Below are positions 55,320 through 64,000 of a stretch of 64,000 nucleotides of DNA, in pieces (the first letter of the stretch is position 1; each line of letters begins with the position of its first letter). Origin of the DNA: Desulfovibrio sp. Its GTDB lineage: Bacteria > Desulfobacterota > Desulfovibrionia > Desulfovibrionales > Desulfovibrionaceae. Position numbers and translations under genes: made by a program. Under the pieces are notes generated by a model that saw only the letters and a list, made by a program, of their open reading frames with translations, did no database searches and was not told the DNA's origin. Where the stretch lies: the NCBI GenBank assembly GCA_016208105.1, contig JACQYS010000022.1:62001-126000 (forward strand), written 5' to 3'.

Positions 55320-56647
55320 ATTTCATCCTCCAGCCAGGCGGCCAGGATGTCGATGTCGCGGCGGGAATGCTTTTCGGTGCAGCAGACCAGAAGGGCGTTG
55401 TCCAGGCCCTTATAGTAGCGCCCCAGCGGGAAGCCGGGCACGTAGCCCCGGCCGATCATGGCCAGGCAAACGTCTTGGGCGGGCCTGGGCAGGGTGATGG
55501 CGAACTCGTTGCCGGCGGGGCCGTTGTTTAGAAGCGAGACCCCTTTGATCTGGGAGAGCTTGCCCGCGGCGTAGCGGGCGTTCTCCATGGAAATCCGGGC
55601 GGTGCGCTTGAGCCCCTCCTCGCCCAGGAGGCAGAGGTGGATGAGGCAGCGCAGGGCGCACAGGGCCTGGTTGGAGCAGATGTTGGAGGTGGCCTTCTGG
55701 CGCCTGATGTGCTGCTCGCGGGCCTGGAGGGTCAAGACGTAGCCGGTGCGCCCCTCGCTGTCCGTGGTGCGGCCCACGATGCGGCCGGGCATCTGGCGGA
55801 CGAGCGCCTTGGTGCAGGTCATGATGCCAAGATACGGCCCGCCGAAGGAAAGCGGCAGGCCCAGGCTCTGGCCCTCGGCCACGGCGATGTCCGCGCCCAT
55901 CTGGCCGGGAGTCTTCAGCACGCTGGCCAGCACCGGGTAGGCGCTGACGATGGCCAGCGCGCCCTTGGCCTTGGCCGAAGCGAACAGGGCGGAGAAATCC
56001 TCCACGCACCCGAAGAAGTTGGGGCTTTGCACCACCACGCAGGCGGTGGAAGCGTCCACGGCCTTTTCCATGGCCGCGAAGTCCGTCCCGCCGTCCTTGT
56101 GGGGCACGGTGACCAGATCGAGCTTCAGGTTCCTGGTGTAGGTGCCCAGCAGGATGCGGTAGATGGGGCTGACCGTCTCGGAGATGACCACACGCACGCG
56201 CTTGGTCTGGCGCACGGCCATCATCATGGCCTCGTACAGGGCTGTTCCGCCGTCGTAGACCGATGCGTTGGAGCAGTCCATGTCCAGGAGGCGGGTCACG
56301 GCTGTCTGATATTCGAAGATGGCCTGGAGCGTCCCCTGGCTGGCTTCGGGCTGGTAGGGCGTGTAGGCCGTGTAGAACTCGCCGCGGCTAATGAGCGCAT
56401 CCACGGCCGAGGGCACGTAGTGGTCGTAGAAGCCGGCGCCGAGGAAGCTCACTAGGTTGGTGTTATTGCGCGAGGAGAGATCCTCGATTTTGGCGCGGGT
56501 GGCCATCTCGGACATGCCGGGCGGCAGGTCGAAGCTTTTCGGACGCAAAGACAGTGGGATTTCGGCGAAAAGCTCTTCCATGGAAGAAACGCCAACGGCC
56601 GTGAGCATCTCCCGCGTGTCCGCCGTGGTGTGGGGAACGTAGGGCAT
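55316..56647 (-). CDS. gcvPA: Glycine dehydrogenase (decarboxylating) subunit 1
   Basis: A 443-residue subunit 1 of the split P-protein, with YVPHT at the N-terminus, FLGAGFYDHYVPSAVD near 68 and SNICSNQALCALR in the C-terminal third. It lies 13 bases after gcvH and overlaps gcvPB by four bases. The two-subunit form is usual in clostridia and many deltaproteobacteria, in contrast to the single-chain P-protein. Confidence 0.96.
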   Translation of the reverse strand: MPYVPHTTADTREMLTAVGVSSMEELFAEIPLSLRPKSFDLPPGMSEMATRAKIEDLSSRNNTNLVSFLGAGFYDHYVPSAVDALISRGEFYTAYTPYQPEASQGTLQAIFEYQTAVTRLLDMDCSNASVYDGGTALYEAMMMAVRQTKRVRVVISETVSPIYRILLGTYTRNLKLDLVTVPHKDGGTDFAAMEKAVDASTACVVVQSPNFFGCVEDFSALFASAKAKGALAIVSAYPVLASVLKTPGQMGADIAVAEGQSLGLPLSFGGPYLGIMTCTKALVRQMPGRIVGRTTDSEGRTGYVLTLQAREQHIRRQKATSNICSNQALCALRCLIHLCLLGEEGLKRTARISMENARYAAGKLSQIKGVSLLNNGPAGNEFAITLPRPAQDVCLAMIGRGYVPGFPLGRYYKGLDNALLVCCTEKHSRRDIDILAAWLEDEI

Positions 56648-56660
56648 TCGTATACCTCGC

Positions 56661-57038
56661 CTAGTGGCAGGAAACGGCGGTTTGTTCGTAGGCGGAAGCG
56701 TCCAGCAGCCCCTTGGGGTCGGCGGAGAGCTTCACCTTGATCATCCAGCCGCCCTCGAAGGGCTCCTGGTTCACAAGTTCGGGGCTTGCTTCCAGGGCGG
56801 AGTTGACCTCGATAACCTCTCCGGTGACCGGGGAATACAGCTCGCTGGCAGCTTTAACGGATTCTATGGAGCCGAATTCGCTGCCCTGGGTCACCTGGGC
56901 TCCCACGGCGGGGAGGTCCACGAAGGTGATGTCGCCCAGCTGCTCCTGGGCGAAACTGGTGATGCCCACGGTGGCGGTGTCGCCTTCGATCTTGGCCCAT
57001 TCATGGGATGGCGTGTACTTGAGCTCGGTCGGGAACAT
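56661..57038 (-). CDS. gcvH: Glycine cleavage system H protein
   Basis: A 125-residue lipoyl carrier. The lipoylated lysine is K62 in [18 protein letters not shown], and [16 protein letters not shown] is conserved at the N-terminus. GGAG lies six bases before the ATG at 57038. It is the first gene of the gcvH-gcvPA-gcvPB operon. No gcvT is seen in the window, so the aminomethyltransferase must be elsewhere. Confidence 0.96.
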   Translation of the reverse strand: MFPTELKYTPSHEWAKIEGDTATVGITSFAQEQLGDITFVDLPAVGAQVTQGSEFGSIESVKAASELYSPVTGEVIEVNSALEASPELVNQEPFEGGWMIKVKLSADPKGLLDASAYEQTAVSCH

Positions 57039-57187
57039 GCATGTCTCCTTGGCTTGAGCGGGAATGTCTCGCGAAACGGGCGGACTTTACCCTCAGGGGC
57101 ACTGCGGGGCAAGGCTTTCCTTGCCTTGCGGCTCTTGCGCGCGGTCCGGCTTGCGGGTATCAGGTTCGCCTTCGGAGGAAACGATTG

Positions 57188-57895
57188 ATGCCCATTCAGG
57201 CGGCCGCCAAGGCTTTAGAGAAAACCCCGCTCCCGGACTATACCCAGGGTCCCCGCCAGCAGCTTGCCGTTAAAGAGAACGGACGCACCTGGCTCCTTAA
57301 CCGGACCGAGGACCTGGAGACCATCTGGGAGAACATGAGCCGCGAGGAACTGGGCGAGGACGAGCGCATGCCCTACTGGGCGGAACTGTGGCCCGCCAGC
57401 CTCCTGTTGTGCCGCTGGCTGGAGCGCAACCGGGAAACCGTGGCAGGGCGGTACTGCCTGGACGTGGGCTGCGGGCTCGGGCTCACTGGCATCGTGGGCA
57501 GCTGGCTCGGGGCCAAGGTGGTGGGCATGGATCATCAGTGGCCCGCCGTGTTTTTTTCCCGCGAAAACGCGGGGCTTAACCGGGTGGACCAGCCCCTGTG
57601 GACCCAGATGGATTGGTGCGCTCCGGCTTTCAAGCCTCGCTGTTTCGATTTCATGTGGGGCGGGGACATCGTGTACGAAACCCGCTTCTATCATCCGCTC
57701 ACGAAATTGTTTAAGAAGCATCTGGCCCCGGGTGGCAGGATCTGGCTGGCCGAACCCAAGCGCAGCGTGTCGCGGCCGGTATGGGAACGCCTTGCCGGGG
57801 ATGGTTTCTCGGTGCGAAAGCTCTTCACCGAGCCCGTGCCCGTGGAAGGGTACCACGTTACGGTCAACCTGTGGGAAATGACGCTTCCGGACTGA
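57188..57895 (+). CDS. Class I SAM-dependent methyltransferase
   Basis: A 235-residue protein. The SAM-binding motif is CLDVGCGLGLTGIVGSWLGA (near 92-111), followed by VVGMDHQWPAV and a family-16-like segment MPYWAELWPASLLL. This resembles protein-lysine or small-molecule N-methyltransferases; the substrate is not clear. GGAGG lies nine bases before the ATG at 57188. The gene is divergent from the gcv operon. Confidence 0.82.
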   Translation: MPIQAAAKALEKTPLPDYTQGPRQQLAVKENGRTWLLNRTEDLETIWENMSREELGEDERMPYWAELWPASLLLCRWLERNRETVAGRYCLDVGCGLGLTGIVGSWLGAKVVGMDHQWPAVFFSRENAGLNRVDQPLWTQMDWCAPAFKPRCFDFMWGGDIVYETRFYHPLTKLFKKHLAPGGRIWLAEPKRSVSRPVWERLAGDGFSVRKLFTEPVPVEGYHVTVNLWEMTLPD

Positions 57896-57987
57896 TCTTC
57901 AAGGCGGCGTCACGGATTCGCACCTTTCGTAGTGGATAAACGGGACGCCAACGCGCAGGTCCCAGCATCAAGGCAAGGGGAAGCTCC

Positions 57988-58407
57988 ATGGGAAAGACCA
58001 TCCGTTTCGGCGTGTCGCTCAATTCCGATCTGCTCGACAAGTTCGACGACCTCTGCGAGGAAAAAAGCTACCCCAACCGCTCCGAGGCCATCCGCGACCT
58101 CATCCGGGGCGTGCTGGTGGAGCGCCAGCAGCAGCTTGGGGACTCCGAGATCGCGGCGGTGCTCACCCTGGTCTACGACCATCACGTTTCCGACCTGTCC
58201 CAGCGCCTGGTGGAAATCCAGCACGACGAGCATGATGTGATTCTGACCAGCGTGCACGTGCACCTGGACCATCACAACTGCCTGGAAGTGCTCATCTTGA
58301 AGGGCGCCGGCGATGCCATCAAACGTTTGTCGGACAAGCTGGTGGCCACCAAGGGAGTGAAGCACGGCAAGCTGACCCTTACCACCACCGGGCAGGGGCT
58401 GGTCTGA
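57988..58407 (+). CDS. nikR: Nickel-responsive regulator NikR
   Basis: A 139-residue ribbon-helix-helix repressor. The DNA-binding arm is [17 protein letters not shown]. The nickel ligands line up with those of E. coli NikR: H79, H90, H92 and C98 with the same spacings. AGGGG lies seven bases before the ATG. It is followed after four bases by a membrane Fe-S gene. I do not see a clear NikR operator between 57896 and 57987. Confidence 0.93.
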   Translation: MGKTIRFGVSLNSDLLDKFDDLCEEKSYPNRSEAIRDLIRGVLVERQQQLGDSEIAAVLTLVYDHHVSDLSQRLVEIQHDEHDVILTSVHVHLDHHNCLEVLILKGAGDAIKRLSDKLVATKGVKHGKLTLTTTGQGLV

Positions 58408-58411
58408 GCTC

Positions 58412-59188
58412 ATGAAACCCTTGCGCCTGGGCCTGGCCCCTCGTCAGCGCTGGCGCAGGGCGATCATCTTCACGTCGTTTCTTCTCTTTCCCATCACTCT
58501 CAACTATTTCTCCCCAGTGCTCATCCTTCAGGGCGCAATAAAGGGTGTGGTCACGGCCAGCGCCGTGGTTTTCGGCCTGCTCTTTCTCTCCGGCCTTTTT
58601 TTCGGGCGCGGCTTCTGCGCCTGGGTCTGCCCCGGGGCGGGGCTTCAGGAACCGCTCATGGCTGTTAACCCCAAGAAAATAGCCAGTCCCACGGCGGGCA
58701 AGTTCAAATGGATTCTCTGGGTCCCCTGGATGACCGCCATCCTGACCTGCTACGCCCTGGCCGCTATAACAGGCCCGCATGGCCTGCGCTTCCAGCCGCT
58801 CTACATGATGCCTTCCGGCATCTCCGTGGCCCAGCCCATGATGTACTTTCCGTACTTCACGGTGCTGGCCCTCATCGTCTGGCTGGCCCTGGCCGTGGGC
58901 AGGCGCGGCTTCTGCCACGCGGCCTGCTGGATGGCCCCGTTTCTCATCCTGGGCACGCGCACCGGGGACGCCCTCGGCCTGCCCAGGCTTCGCCTTGATA
59001 GCCGGGCCGAAGAGTGCGACCGTTGCGGCACTTGTGGCAAACACTGCTTGATGAGCCTGCCGGTTCCGGATATGGCCGCGTCCGGCGACACGCGCCACCC
59101 CGAATGCGTCCTGTGCGGCGAATGCGCCGACGTGTGCCCCAAAGGCGTTCTTCAATTGGGTTTCGCCAGGGCCGGGAAAAAGATATAG
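58412..59188 (+). CDS. NapH-like membrane ferredoxin-type protein
   Basis: A 258-residue integral membrane protein with about four to five helices, a Cys motif (GRGFCAWVCPGAG) between the early helices, a matching GRRGFCHAACWM, and two C-terminal 4Fe-4S sites: CDRCGTCGKHC and CVLCGECADVCP. It belongs to the NapH/YccM/RdxB-like group of membrane electron-transfer proteins. Its partner is unknown. Coupling to nikR (four bases) may suggest a nickel-dependent process such as hydrogenase supply, which is an inference. Confidence 0.85.
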   Translation: MKPLRLGLAPRQRWRRAIIFTSFLLFPITLNYFSPVLILQGAIKGVVTASAVVFGLLFLSGLFFGRGFCAWVCPGAGLQEPLMAVNPKKIASPTAGKFKWILWVPWMTAILTCYALAAITGPHGLRFQPLYMMPSGISVAQPMMYFPYFTVLALIVWLALAVGRRGFCHAACWMAPFLILGTRTGDALGLPRLRLDSRAEECDRCGTCGKHCLMSLPVPDMAASGDTRHPECVLCGECADVCPKGVLQLGFARAGKKI

Positions 59189-59274
59189 AGATCGGGGAAC
59201 GTCCCGCTGAAAAGTATTCCAAGGCCAATGGGTATTGCGCCCAGGGGCTTGCCTTTTCATTTTGATCACGCGCT

Positions 59275-60066
59275 ATGAGTAAAAAGAAAAACATGAAAGA
59301 CGTCCAATCCTCCCCGGCCGAGGTGTCCATCGCCATAGACCGCGTGGGCATCAAGTCCCTTAGGCTGCCGCTCACCGTGCGCGACCGCGCCAACGAGAAA
59401 CAGCATACCGTGGCCGAGGTGGACCTGGCTGTGGATCTGCCGGCCAAGTTCAAGGGCACCCACATGTCGCGCTTCGTGGAGGCCCTGGAGAGCTGGAACG
59501 GCGAATTGGACTATCACGGCTTTCGCGAGCTGGTGGTTGGAGTCCGCGACCGCCTGGAGGCCCAGAACGCCCACGTCACGGTGCGGTTTCCCTATTTCAT
59601 CCGCCAGCGCTCCCCGGCCAGCCAGGCCCTGTCCAACATGGACTATGCCTGCACGGTCCAGGGCGATCTCTCCAGCGACCGGTTCCGCATGACCCTGGGT
59701 GTCGAGGTGCCGGTGATGACCGTGTGCCCGTGTTCGTTGGCCATCAGCGACCAGGGGGCGCACAGCCAGCGCACCGTCATCCGTGTCCGGTGCCGGTTCA
59801 AGGGCTTCGTGTGGCTGGAGGAGCTTATCAGTATGGCCGAGTCGGCCGGGTCGTCGCCCGTGTACGCGCTCTTGAAGCGTGAGGACGAGAAACACGTCAC
59901 CGAGGCCGCCTTCGCCAACCCCTGCTTCGTGGAGGACGTGGTGCGGGGCATGGCCCAGGCCCTGGACGATCACCCGCGCATCACCTGGTACGCGGTGGAG
60001 GCCGAGAGCTTCGAATCCATCCACAACCACTGCGCCTTTGCCGGCACCGAGCGGGACAAGTCCTAG
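59275..60066 (+). CDS. folE2: GTP cyclohydrolase FolE2 (type IB)
   Basis: A 263-residue enzyme producing dihydroneopterin triphosphate, the first step of folate synthesis, with a broad metal requirement. The signature [17 protein letters not shown] carries the metal-binding Cys. VEALESWN and [13 protein letters not shown] are typical. The ATG lacks a good ribosome binding site. Its stop codon shares CTAG with the convergent lipoprotein gene. Confidence 0.93.
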   Translation: MSKKKNMKDVQSSPAEVSIAIDRVGIKSLRLPLTVRDRANEKQHTVAEVDLAVDLPAKFKGTHMSRFVEALESWNGELDYHGFRELVVGVRDRLEAQNAHVTVRFPYFIRQRSPASQALSNMDYACTVQGDLSSDRFRMTLGVEVPVMTVCPCSLAISDQGAHSQRTVIRVRCRFKGFVWLEELISMAESAGSSPVYALLKREDEKHVTEAAFANPCFVEDVVRGMAQALDDHPRITWYAVEAESFESIHNHCAFAGTERDKS

Positions 60067-60617
60067 CGCAACCGCACGCTCCCCATCATCGCGAAAAAGG
60101 CTGAGCGGTTCTCGTCGAAGAGCGCCTGGGCGGCCTTGTCGTCGTCGCCTATGGAATAGGCCATCACCTGCACCAGCCTGCCCTGGACGGGCATGAAGAG
60201 ATGATTGACGAACTGCACCCGGACCTTGCCCCCTGACTGGAGCAGCCTGGCGTAGAGGGTGTCGTAGCCGAACACCTGCCCGGCGCCGCCCCTGCGGCAG
60301 ATGGGCTGGACGCCTTTCAAGGATTGCTCGATGTATTGCTTGATGTTTTCGCAGGACACGAAGGTGTTCTGGGTAAGCAGGATGTCCTGGCGGGGGGGGC
60401 TCACGCTTATCAGGAAGCGCAGGTTCGGTCCCTTGGTGGCCTCCACCGAGAAGAGGGAGCCGTCCTCAGTTACCTCGGACACCGTCCAGCCGGACGAGGG
60501 GAAAAAGCGGACCCCTGCCTTGGGGTTCTCGTACATTCTGGATTTGGGCGGCTCCTGCGAACAGCCAATGAGGAGGCACGCCGCAAAGCCCAGGAAAAGG
60601 GCTCTTAAGAGCGGCAT
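60063..60617 (-). CDS. Small lipoprotein of unknown function
   Basis: A 184-residue protein with a signal peptide and a lipobox (LLIGC). The rest is mixed alpha/beta with no recognised motif. The start at 60617 gives a normal signal peptide but no strong ribosome binding site; a TTG at 60656 is an alternative. It is convergent with folE2. Confidence 0.7.
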   Translation of the reverse strand: MPLLRALFLGFAACLLIGCSQEPPKSRMYENPKAGVRFFPSSGWTVSEVTEDGSLFSVEATKGPNLRFLISVSPPRQDILLTQNTFVSCENIKQYIEQSLKGVQPICRRGGAGQVFGYDTLYARLLQSGGKVRVQFVNHLFMPVQGRLVQVMAYSIGDDDKAAQALFDENRSAFFAMMGSVRLR

Positions 60618-60789
60618 TTTTTGTATGTAGCCCGAAATCCAGGGTCCAAGCAACAACAGGGAACGTTCTGGGAGGTTGGCGCCATGTGGATACGAACGGA
60701 TCGGCGAATCAGCCGCCTGGAGCTTAAGCAGGACGCCTGGTTGACAGGTTAAAGGAAAATGCTCACTGTTTCATAAGGAAACAGAAACC

Positions 60790-61182
60790 ATGACCGACCG
60801 CGTCGACGTAAACCTCCAGGCCCTTGGGGCCTACGCCCAGGCCCTGAACAACACGGCGGCCAACATAGCCAACGTGTCCACGGACGGGTATGACTCGGTG
60901 CGGACAGTCTTCGACTCCGGCCCGTCCTACGTCTCCCATATCCAGGCCGTCACGGAGCACACCTACACGTACGGCCAGAACATGGCCCCCATACCCCCCG
61001 AGATCGCCAACGACGACAGGGTGACCGAGCGGGCCTGGAATTACCAGAACACCGGGGGGCAGGTGGACATAGCCCGGGAGATGGTGAACCTCATTTCCTA
61101 CGAACACGGGTATCAGGCCAATCTGCAGCCGATCCGCACCATCGAGCAGAACACAGGGACGCTTCTGAGCCTCATCGCCTAA
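60790..61182 (+). CDS. Solitary flagellar basal-body rod-like protein
   Basis: A 130-residue protein with the flagellar rod N-terminal motif (QALNNTAANIANVSTDGYDS) and the matching C-terminal motif (VDIAREMVNLISYEHGYQANLQPIRT). It is closest in length and pattern to FlgC, but the sequence between is shortened. No other flagellar gene is nearby. AAGGA precedes the ATG. A rod or hook-associated role is probable, but the exact family member is not certain. Confidence 0.75.
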   Translation: MTDRVDVNLQALGAYAQALNNTAANIANVSTDGYDSVRTVFDSGPSYVSHIQAVTEHTYTYGQNMAPIPPEIANDDRVTERAWNYQNTGGQVDIAREMVNLISYEHGYQANLQPIRTIEQNTGTLLSLIA

Positions 61183-61277
61183 CACCCCGGCACGCTTTCT
61201 TTTTACGCGCTACCCCTTGACTTCGTGTCATTTCATTGACAGCTTCCTCAAATGCAGATGCATCAAGCGGAGGCCGA

Positions 61278-62294
61278 ATGAGTTTGGATACCTCGGGCAT
61301 CATCGGTAAAAGCCCGGCCCTCACCAGCGTTTTCTCCGTGCTCTCCAAGGTGGCTCCCACCGACTCCACTGTTCTGGTCACCGGCGAGTCCGGCACGGGC
61401 AAGGAGCTACTCGTCAGGGCCTTGCACGCCAACAGCCGCCGCCATTCCAAGCCGTTCGTTCCGGTGAACTGCGGGGCCATCCCCAGGGAGCTTCTGGAAT
61501 CCGAACTGTTCGGGCACGAGAAGGGCGCCTTCACCCATGCCATCCGGAACCGCGCCGGACGCTTCGAACTGGCCGACGGTGGCACCATCTTCCTGGACGA
61601 AATCGGGGATATGGACCTGTCGCTTCAGGTGAAGATACTACGGGTGCTCCAGGAAAAGGAGTTCGAACGCGTCGGCGGTTCGCGAACCATCAAGACCGAC
61701 GTGCGCGTGGTGGCAGCCACCAACCGCGATCTGGAGGCCGAGGTGGCTGCAGGGCGCTTCCGGGAAGACCTTTTCTACCGTTTGAACGTCATCCCCCTGC
61801 ACCTGCCCCCGCTTCGGGAACGCGGGGAAGACATCCTGCTCCTGGCGGACGCCTTCATGCAGCGCTTCTGCGCCTTGAAAGGGCGCAAGGTGCTCGGCAT
61901 GCGCCAGGAAACGAAGGATCTTTTCCTGCGCTATTGCTGGCCCGGCAACGTGCGCGAGCTGGAAAACTTCATGGAGCGGCTCTCCATCCTGTGCGATTCG
62001 GACGTGATACAGCCTGAGGACCTGCCCAAGAAGATCTGGGAGGGAGCCGGGCAGACATGCCCTCAGCCGGAGGTTCAGTACACCAGACCTCCTGGCTTTG
62101 TGTGGCCCGCAGTGTCCGATCTGAAAGACCGCGGGATAGGGCTCAAGGAATTTTTGGACGAGATCGAGGAGCGCTTGCTCACGGAGGCCCTGGGCATGGC
62201 CGACGGCGTGAAGAATCAGGCCGCCGAGATACTGGGAATCAAGCGCACGACGCTTATCGAAAAGCTCAAAAAGAAGAACATGCTTGGAGCGTAA
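61278..62294 (+). CDS. Sigma-54-dependent transcriptional activator with a GAFTHA loop
   Basis: A 338-residue AAA+ activator without an N-terminal receiver or other sensory domain. Walker A is GESGTGKE near 35-42, and DEIGDMDLSLQVKILRVLQ is Walker B plus sensor region. The C-terminal Fis-type helix-turn-helix covers EALGMADGVKNQAAEILGIKR, described here as near 300-330. The sigma-54-contacting loop GAFTGA reads GAFTHA (83-88). GGAGG four bases before the ATG sets the start. Its target promoters are not known from sequence. Confidence 0.9.
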   Translation: MSLDTSGIIGKSPALTSVFSVLSKVAPTDSTVLVTGESGTGKELLVRALHANSRRHSKPFVPVNCGAIPRELLESELFGHEKGAFTHAIRNRAGRFELADGGTIFLDEIGDMDLSLQVKILRVLQEKEFERVGGSRTIKTDVRVVAATNRDLEAEVAAGRFREDLFYRLNVIPLHLPPLRERGEDILLLADAFMQRFCALKGRKVLGMRQETKDLFLRYCWPGNVRELENFMERLSILCDSDVIQPEDLPKKIWEGAGQTCPQPEVQYTRPPGFVWPAVSDLKDRGIGLKEFLDEIEERLLTEALGMADGVKNQAAEILGIKRTTLIEKLKKKNMLGA

Positions 62295-62340
62295 GGCCAG
62301 CGCAGTGTGGCCTAGCACGTTTCTTGCTTCACATGGCGCC

Positions 62341-64000
62341 GTGAAGGTGCGCCCACCCGCCAAGACAGCTTGGCTCCTCTGCCTGTGCATTCTGCTCGCT
62401 TCCCTGACCGAGGTCAGGGCCCAGAGCTATTCCCTCAGTACGGATTCCTCAGCCGACCTTTTGACCATCACTTTCCCCAAGAACGCTCCCGCTCCCGTGG
62501 TTCTGCGCACCGGGGCCAAGCGAGTGGAAGTGCTGTTCCCTGCGGGCACCAAGCTCAAAGGGGTTTCCGGCGGAAGCGTAAAGGGGCGCCACGTCTCCAA
62601 CCTGAGCGTTGCCGACAACGTGCTGGTGGTGGAAACAGAGGGCGACACCTTCGGCTTTGTCGCCTCGCCGAAAGGAGATAAATCTTACCAGCTCCAGCTT
62701 TTCTACGATCCTGCCGGTTCGCGCTGGAAACCGCAGACCCCGGACGATGCGAAGGCGCCTGAGCAGCCGCAGCCGGACAGCGCCAAGCAGGCCGCACAAC
62801 CGCCTACGGCTCCATCCGGCGACGCGGGCCAGGCGAAACCTGATCAGACGGCCCGGCCTGGCGGCGGCGTGGTCGGCAAAATCGATTTTCCCGGCTCCCA
62901 GCCCGCTCCGTCGGTGTCCCCGCAGCCCGCCAGCACCGGCCCCGCCGCGCAGGGGAGCCAGCCTGCCGCTCCGGCGGGCGCTCAGACTTCCACGCAAGTG
63001 CCTCAAGCTCAACCCGGACAGACGGCTCCGGCGGATAAACCGGCCCCGCAGACGAAACCGCAATCATCCGGACAGGGGGTAAGCGGAACCATAGCGCGGC
63101 CAGGGCCACAGGCCCAGCCGGGTCAACCCGCGGCACAATCCGCCCCTGTTGCGCAACCTGGCCAAAGTCCTGCGCCTAAGACAGATGCTCAGCCCCAAGC
63201 GGTTGCGGTGCAACAGCCGTCCGCTCCTGCCGCTCAGTCCCCTCCGGTCACGGCTGAACCGCCGCAGACCGGGCAGCCTCCGCGCGGTGAGGTTCGCGGC
63301 GCGATCTCCATGCAGCAGGCCCTTCAGGAAAGCCCCAACGTTCCGCCGCAACCTGGCGCTGCCAAGCCGCCCGCCGGCGCCGTTTCCGGCCAGATTGCTC
63401 AGCCCGCGCCACAGCCTGAGAAAACCTCTCCGCCTCCGGTCGCGCAGGAACAGGCGGCACAAACGCCAGCGCCAGGGCCCCAAGCTCCTCCCCAGGCCGA
63501 GCAGCCGGAACCCTTCCCTCCTGTGGAAGAGGCGAAGCAGCCCGAAAAAACGCAGGGAGACACGCTGGAGGATAAAACCTACATCGTCTCCGGCCAGCAA
63601 TCCCTTGCCCATGGCGACTACGACAAGGCCCTTATCGTGGCCAAGACGCTTCTGGCCAAGCCCGAGCTGAGCAAGGATCTGCGTGAAGAGGCTTTGTACC
63701 TCCAGGCGGAGGCTGTGTTTCATTTAAACAAGGACAAAATGCCCGAGTTGTTTTTGGAGACGAGCGACATTCTCCAGCAGGCGCTCAATTTCAACACCTC
63801 GTCCATGAAGCTTCCCAGGGCGCTCATCAAGCTCGGTTACATCAATCTGCGCCAGGGCAATCTTCCCGAAGCCAGGGCGTACTTCAACCTGATGCGCACC
63901 AAATACCCCATGGACGAGGAAATACCGCTCATCGACGTGTATTGGGGCGAGTATTATCTCGATCTGGCCAAGCAGGGCGACCCCAAGGGCAACTATGAGC
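62341..64000 (+). CDS. Secreted Pro/Gln/Ala-rich protein with a C-terminal repeat domain (3' end outside window)
   Basis: The frame is open from a GTG at 62341 (or 62305, with AAGG nine bases upstream) to the end of the window, at least 553 residues. A signal peptide (AWLLCLCILLASLTEVRA) is followed by a short beta-type domain to about residue 135. A Pro/Gln/Ala-rich linker of about 270 residues follows, with internal repeats such as GGGVVGKIDFPG, VSGTIARPG and VRGAISM. From about 413 a TPR-like helical region begins (DTLEDKTYIVSGQQSLAHGD). It is probably a periplasm-spanning scaffold. It follows the sigma-54 activator closely and may be its partner. Confidence 0.75.
   Translation, partial: MKVRPPAKTAWLLCLCILLASLTEVRAQSYSLSTDSSADLLTITFPKNAPAPVVLRTGAKRVEVLFPAGTKLKGVSGGSVKGRHVSNLSVADNVLVVETEGDTFGFVASPKGDKSYQLQLFYDPAGSRWKPQTPDDAKAPEQPQPDSAKQAAQPPTAPSGDAGQAKPDQTARPGGGVVGKIDFPGSQPAPSVSPQPASTGPAAQGSQPAAPAGAQTSTQVPQAQPGQTAPADKPAPQTKPQSSGQGVSGTIARPGPQAQPGQPAAQSAPVAQPGQSPAPKTDAQPQAVAVQQPSAPAAQSPPVTAEPPQTGQPPRGEVRGAISMQQALQESPNVPPQPGAAKPPAGAVSGQIAQPAPQPEKTSPPPVAQEQAAQTPAPGPQAPPQAEQPEPFPPVEEAKQPEKTQGDTLEDKTYIVSGQQSLAHGDYDKALIVAKTLLAKPELSKDLREEALYLQAEAVFHLNKDKMPELFLETSDILQQALNFNTSSMKLPRALIKLGYINLRQGNLPEARAYFNLMRTKYPMDEEIPLIDVYWGEYYLDLAKQGDPKGNYE

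Noticed and set aside
57896-57987. NikR operator upstream of nikR
   Set aside because: No convincing palindrome of the GTATGA or GTGTTAC type was found.

Overview
The window looks like chromosome of a sulfate-reducing deltaproteobacterium of the Desulfovibrionaceae type. The reasons are: fairly GC-rich coding sequence with strong AGGAGG-type ribosome binding sites; a perR-rubrerythrin-rubredoxin-like cluster arranged as described in Desulfovibrio vulgaris; a two-subunit glycine dehydrogenase (gcvPA/gcvPB); a MucR-type regulator; OprD-like porins in tandem; and many chemotaxis, HD-GYP, GGDEF/EAL and HDOD signalling proteins. I see no rRNA, tRNA, CRISPR array, prophage or insertion sequence. 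Most of the window is ordinary chromosome, and the more unusual content sits in the spaces between genes and in signalling fusions.

Layout. 1-7.1 kb: three methyl-accepting chemotaxis proteins, two of them a tandem duplication. 7.6-13.8 kb: cell-wall NlpC/P60 lipoprotein, HD-GYP protein, PHP-glycosyltransferase fusion, small lipoprotein. 14-17.2 kb: two equal-length porins. 17.2-19.6 kb: a regulatory stretch with a sigma-54-like promoter and a 45-codon ORF, a Cys-rich small protein, MucR and a degenerate EAL protein. 19.8-26.5 kb: plus-strand housekeeping run mtaB-yicC-remA-gmk-TPR-HDOD-recJ. 26.5-29.3 kb: solute-binding protein and purD-purE. 29.4-30.7 kb: peroxide-response cluster perR-rbr-rdl with a PerR-like box. 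30.8-40.7 kb: a dense signalling block (REC-GAF-HD-GYP, HDOD-histidine kinase-REC, MinD-like ATPase, cupin, PAS-GGDEF-EAL and an ethylbenzene-dehydrogenase-type heme-domain protein). 41.2-48.3 kb: CoA-ligase-like protein, ChaN-PDZ lipoprotein, mutM, TPR protein, small membrane protein, pgpA, glycosyltransferase, maf. 48.3-57 kb: one-carbon/glycine metabolism: a ZTP (pfl) riboswitch in front of glyA, lpd, NAD-malic enzyme and gcvH-gcvPA-gcvPB. 57-64 kb: methyltransferase, nikR with a membrane Fe-S protein, folE2, lipoprotein, a solitary flagellar-rod-like protein, a sigma-54 activator with a GAFTHA loop, and a secreted Pro/Gln-rich protein that runs off the end.

Working together: glyA, lpd and gcvHP supply most of a glycine cleavage (or reductive glycine) system with purine/folate genes (purD, purE, folE2) in the same window, and the riboswitch ties glyA to the purine intermediate ZTP. 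The signalling genes imply heavy use of c-di-GMP. The most interesting non-gene structures are a roughly 200 bp multi-branched palindromic element upstream of the riboswitch, a family of multi-hairpin extragenic repeats in at least four intergenic regions, and the sigma-54-like promoter upstream of the 45-codon ORF.
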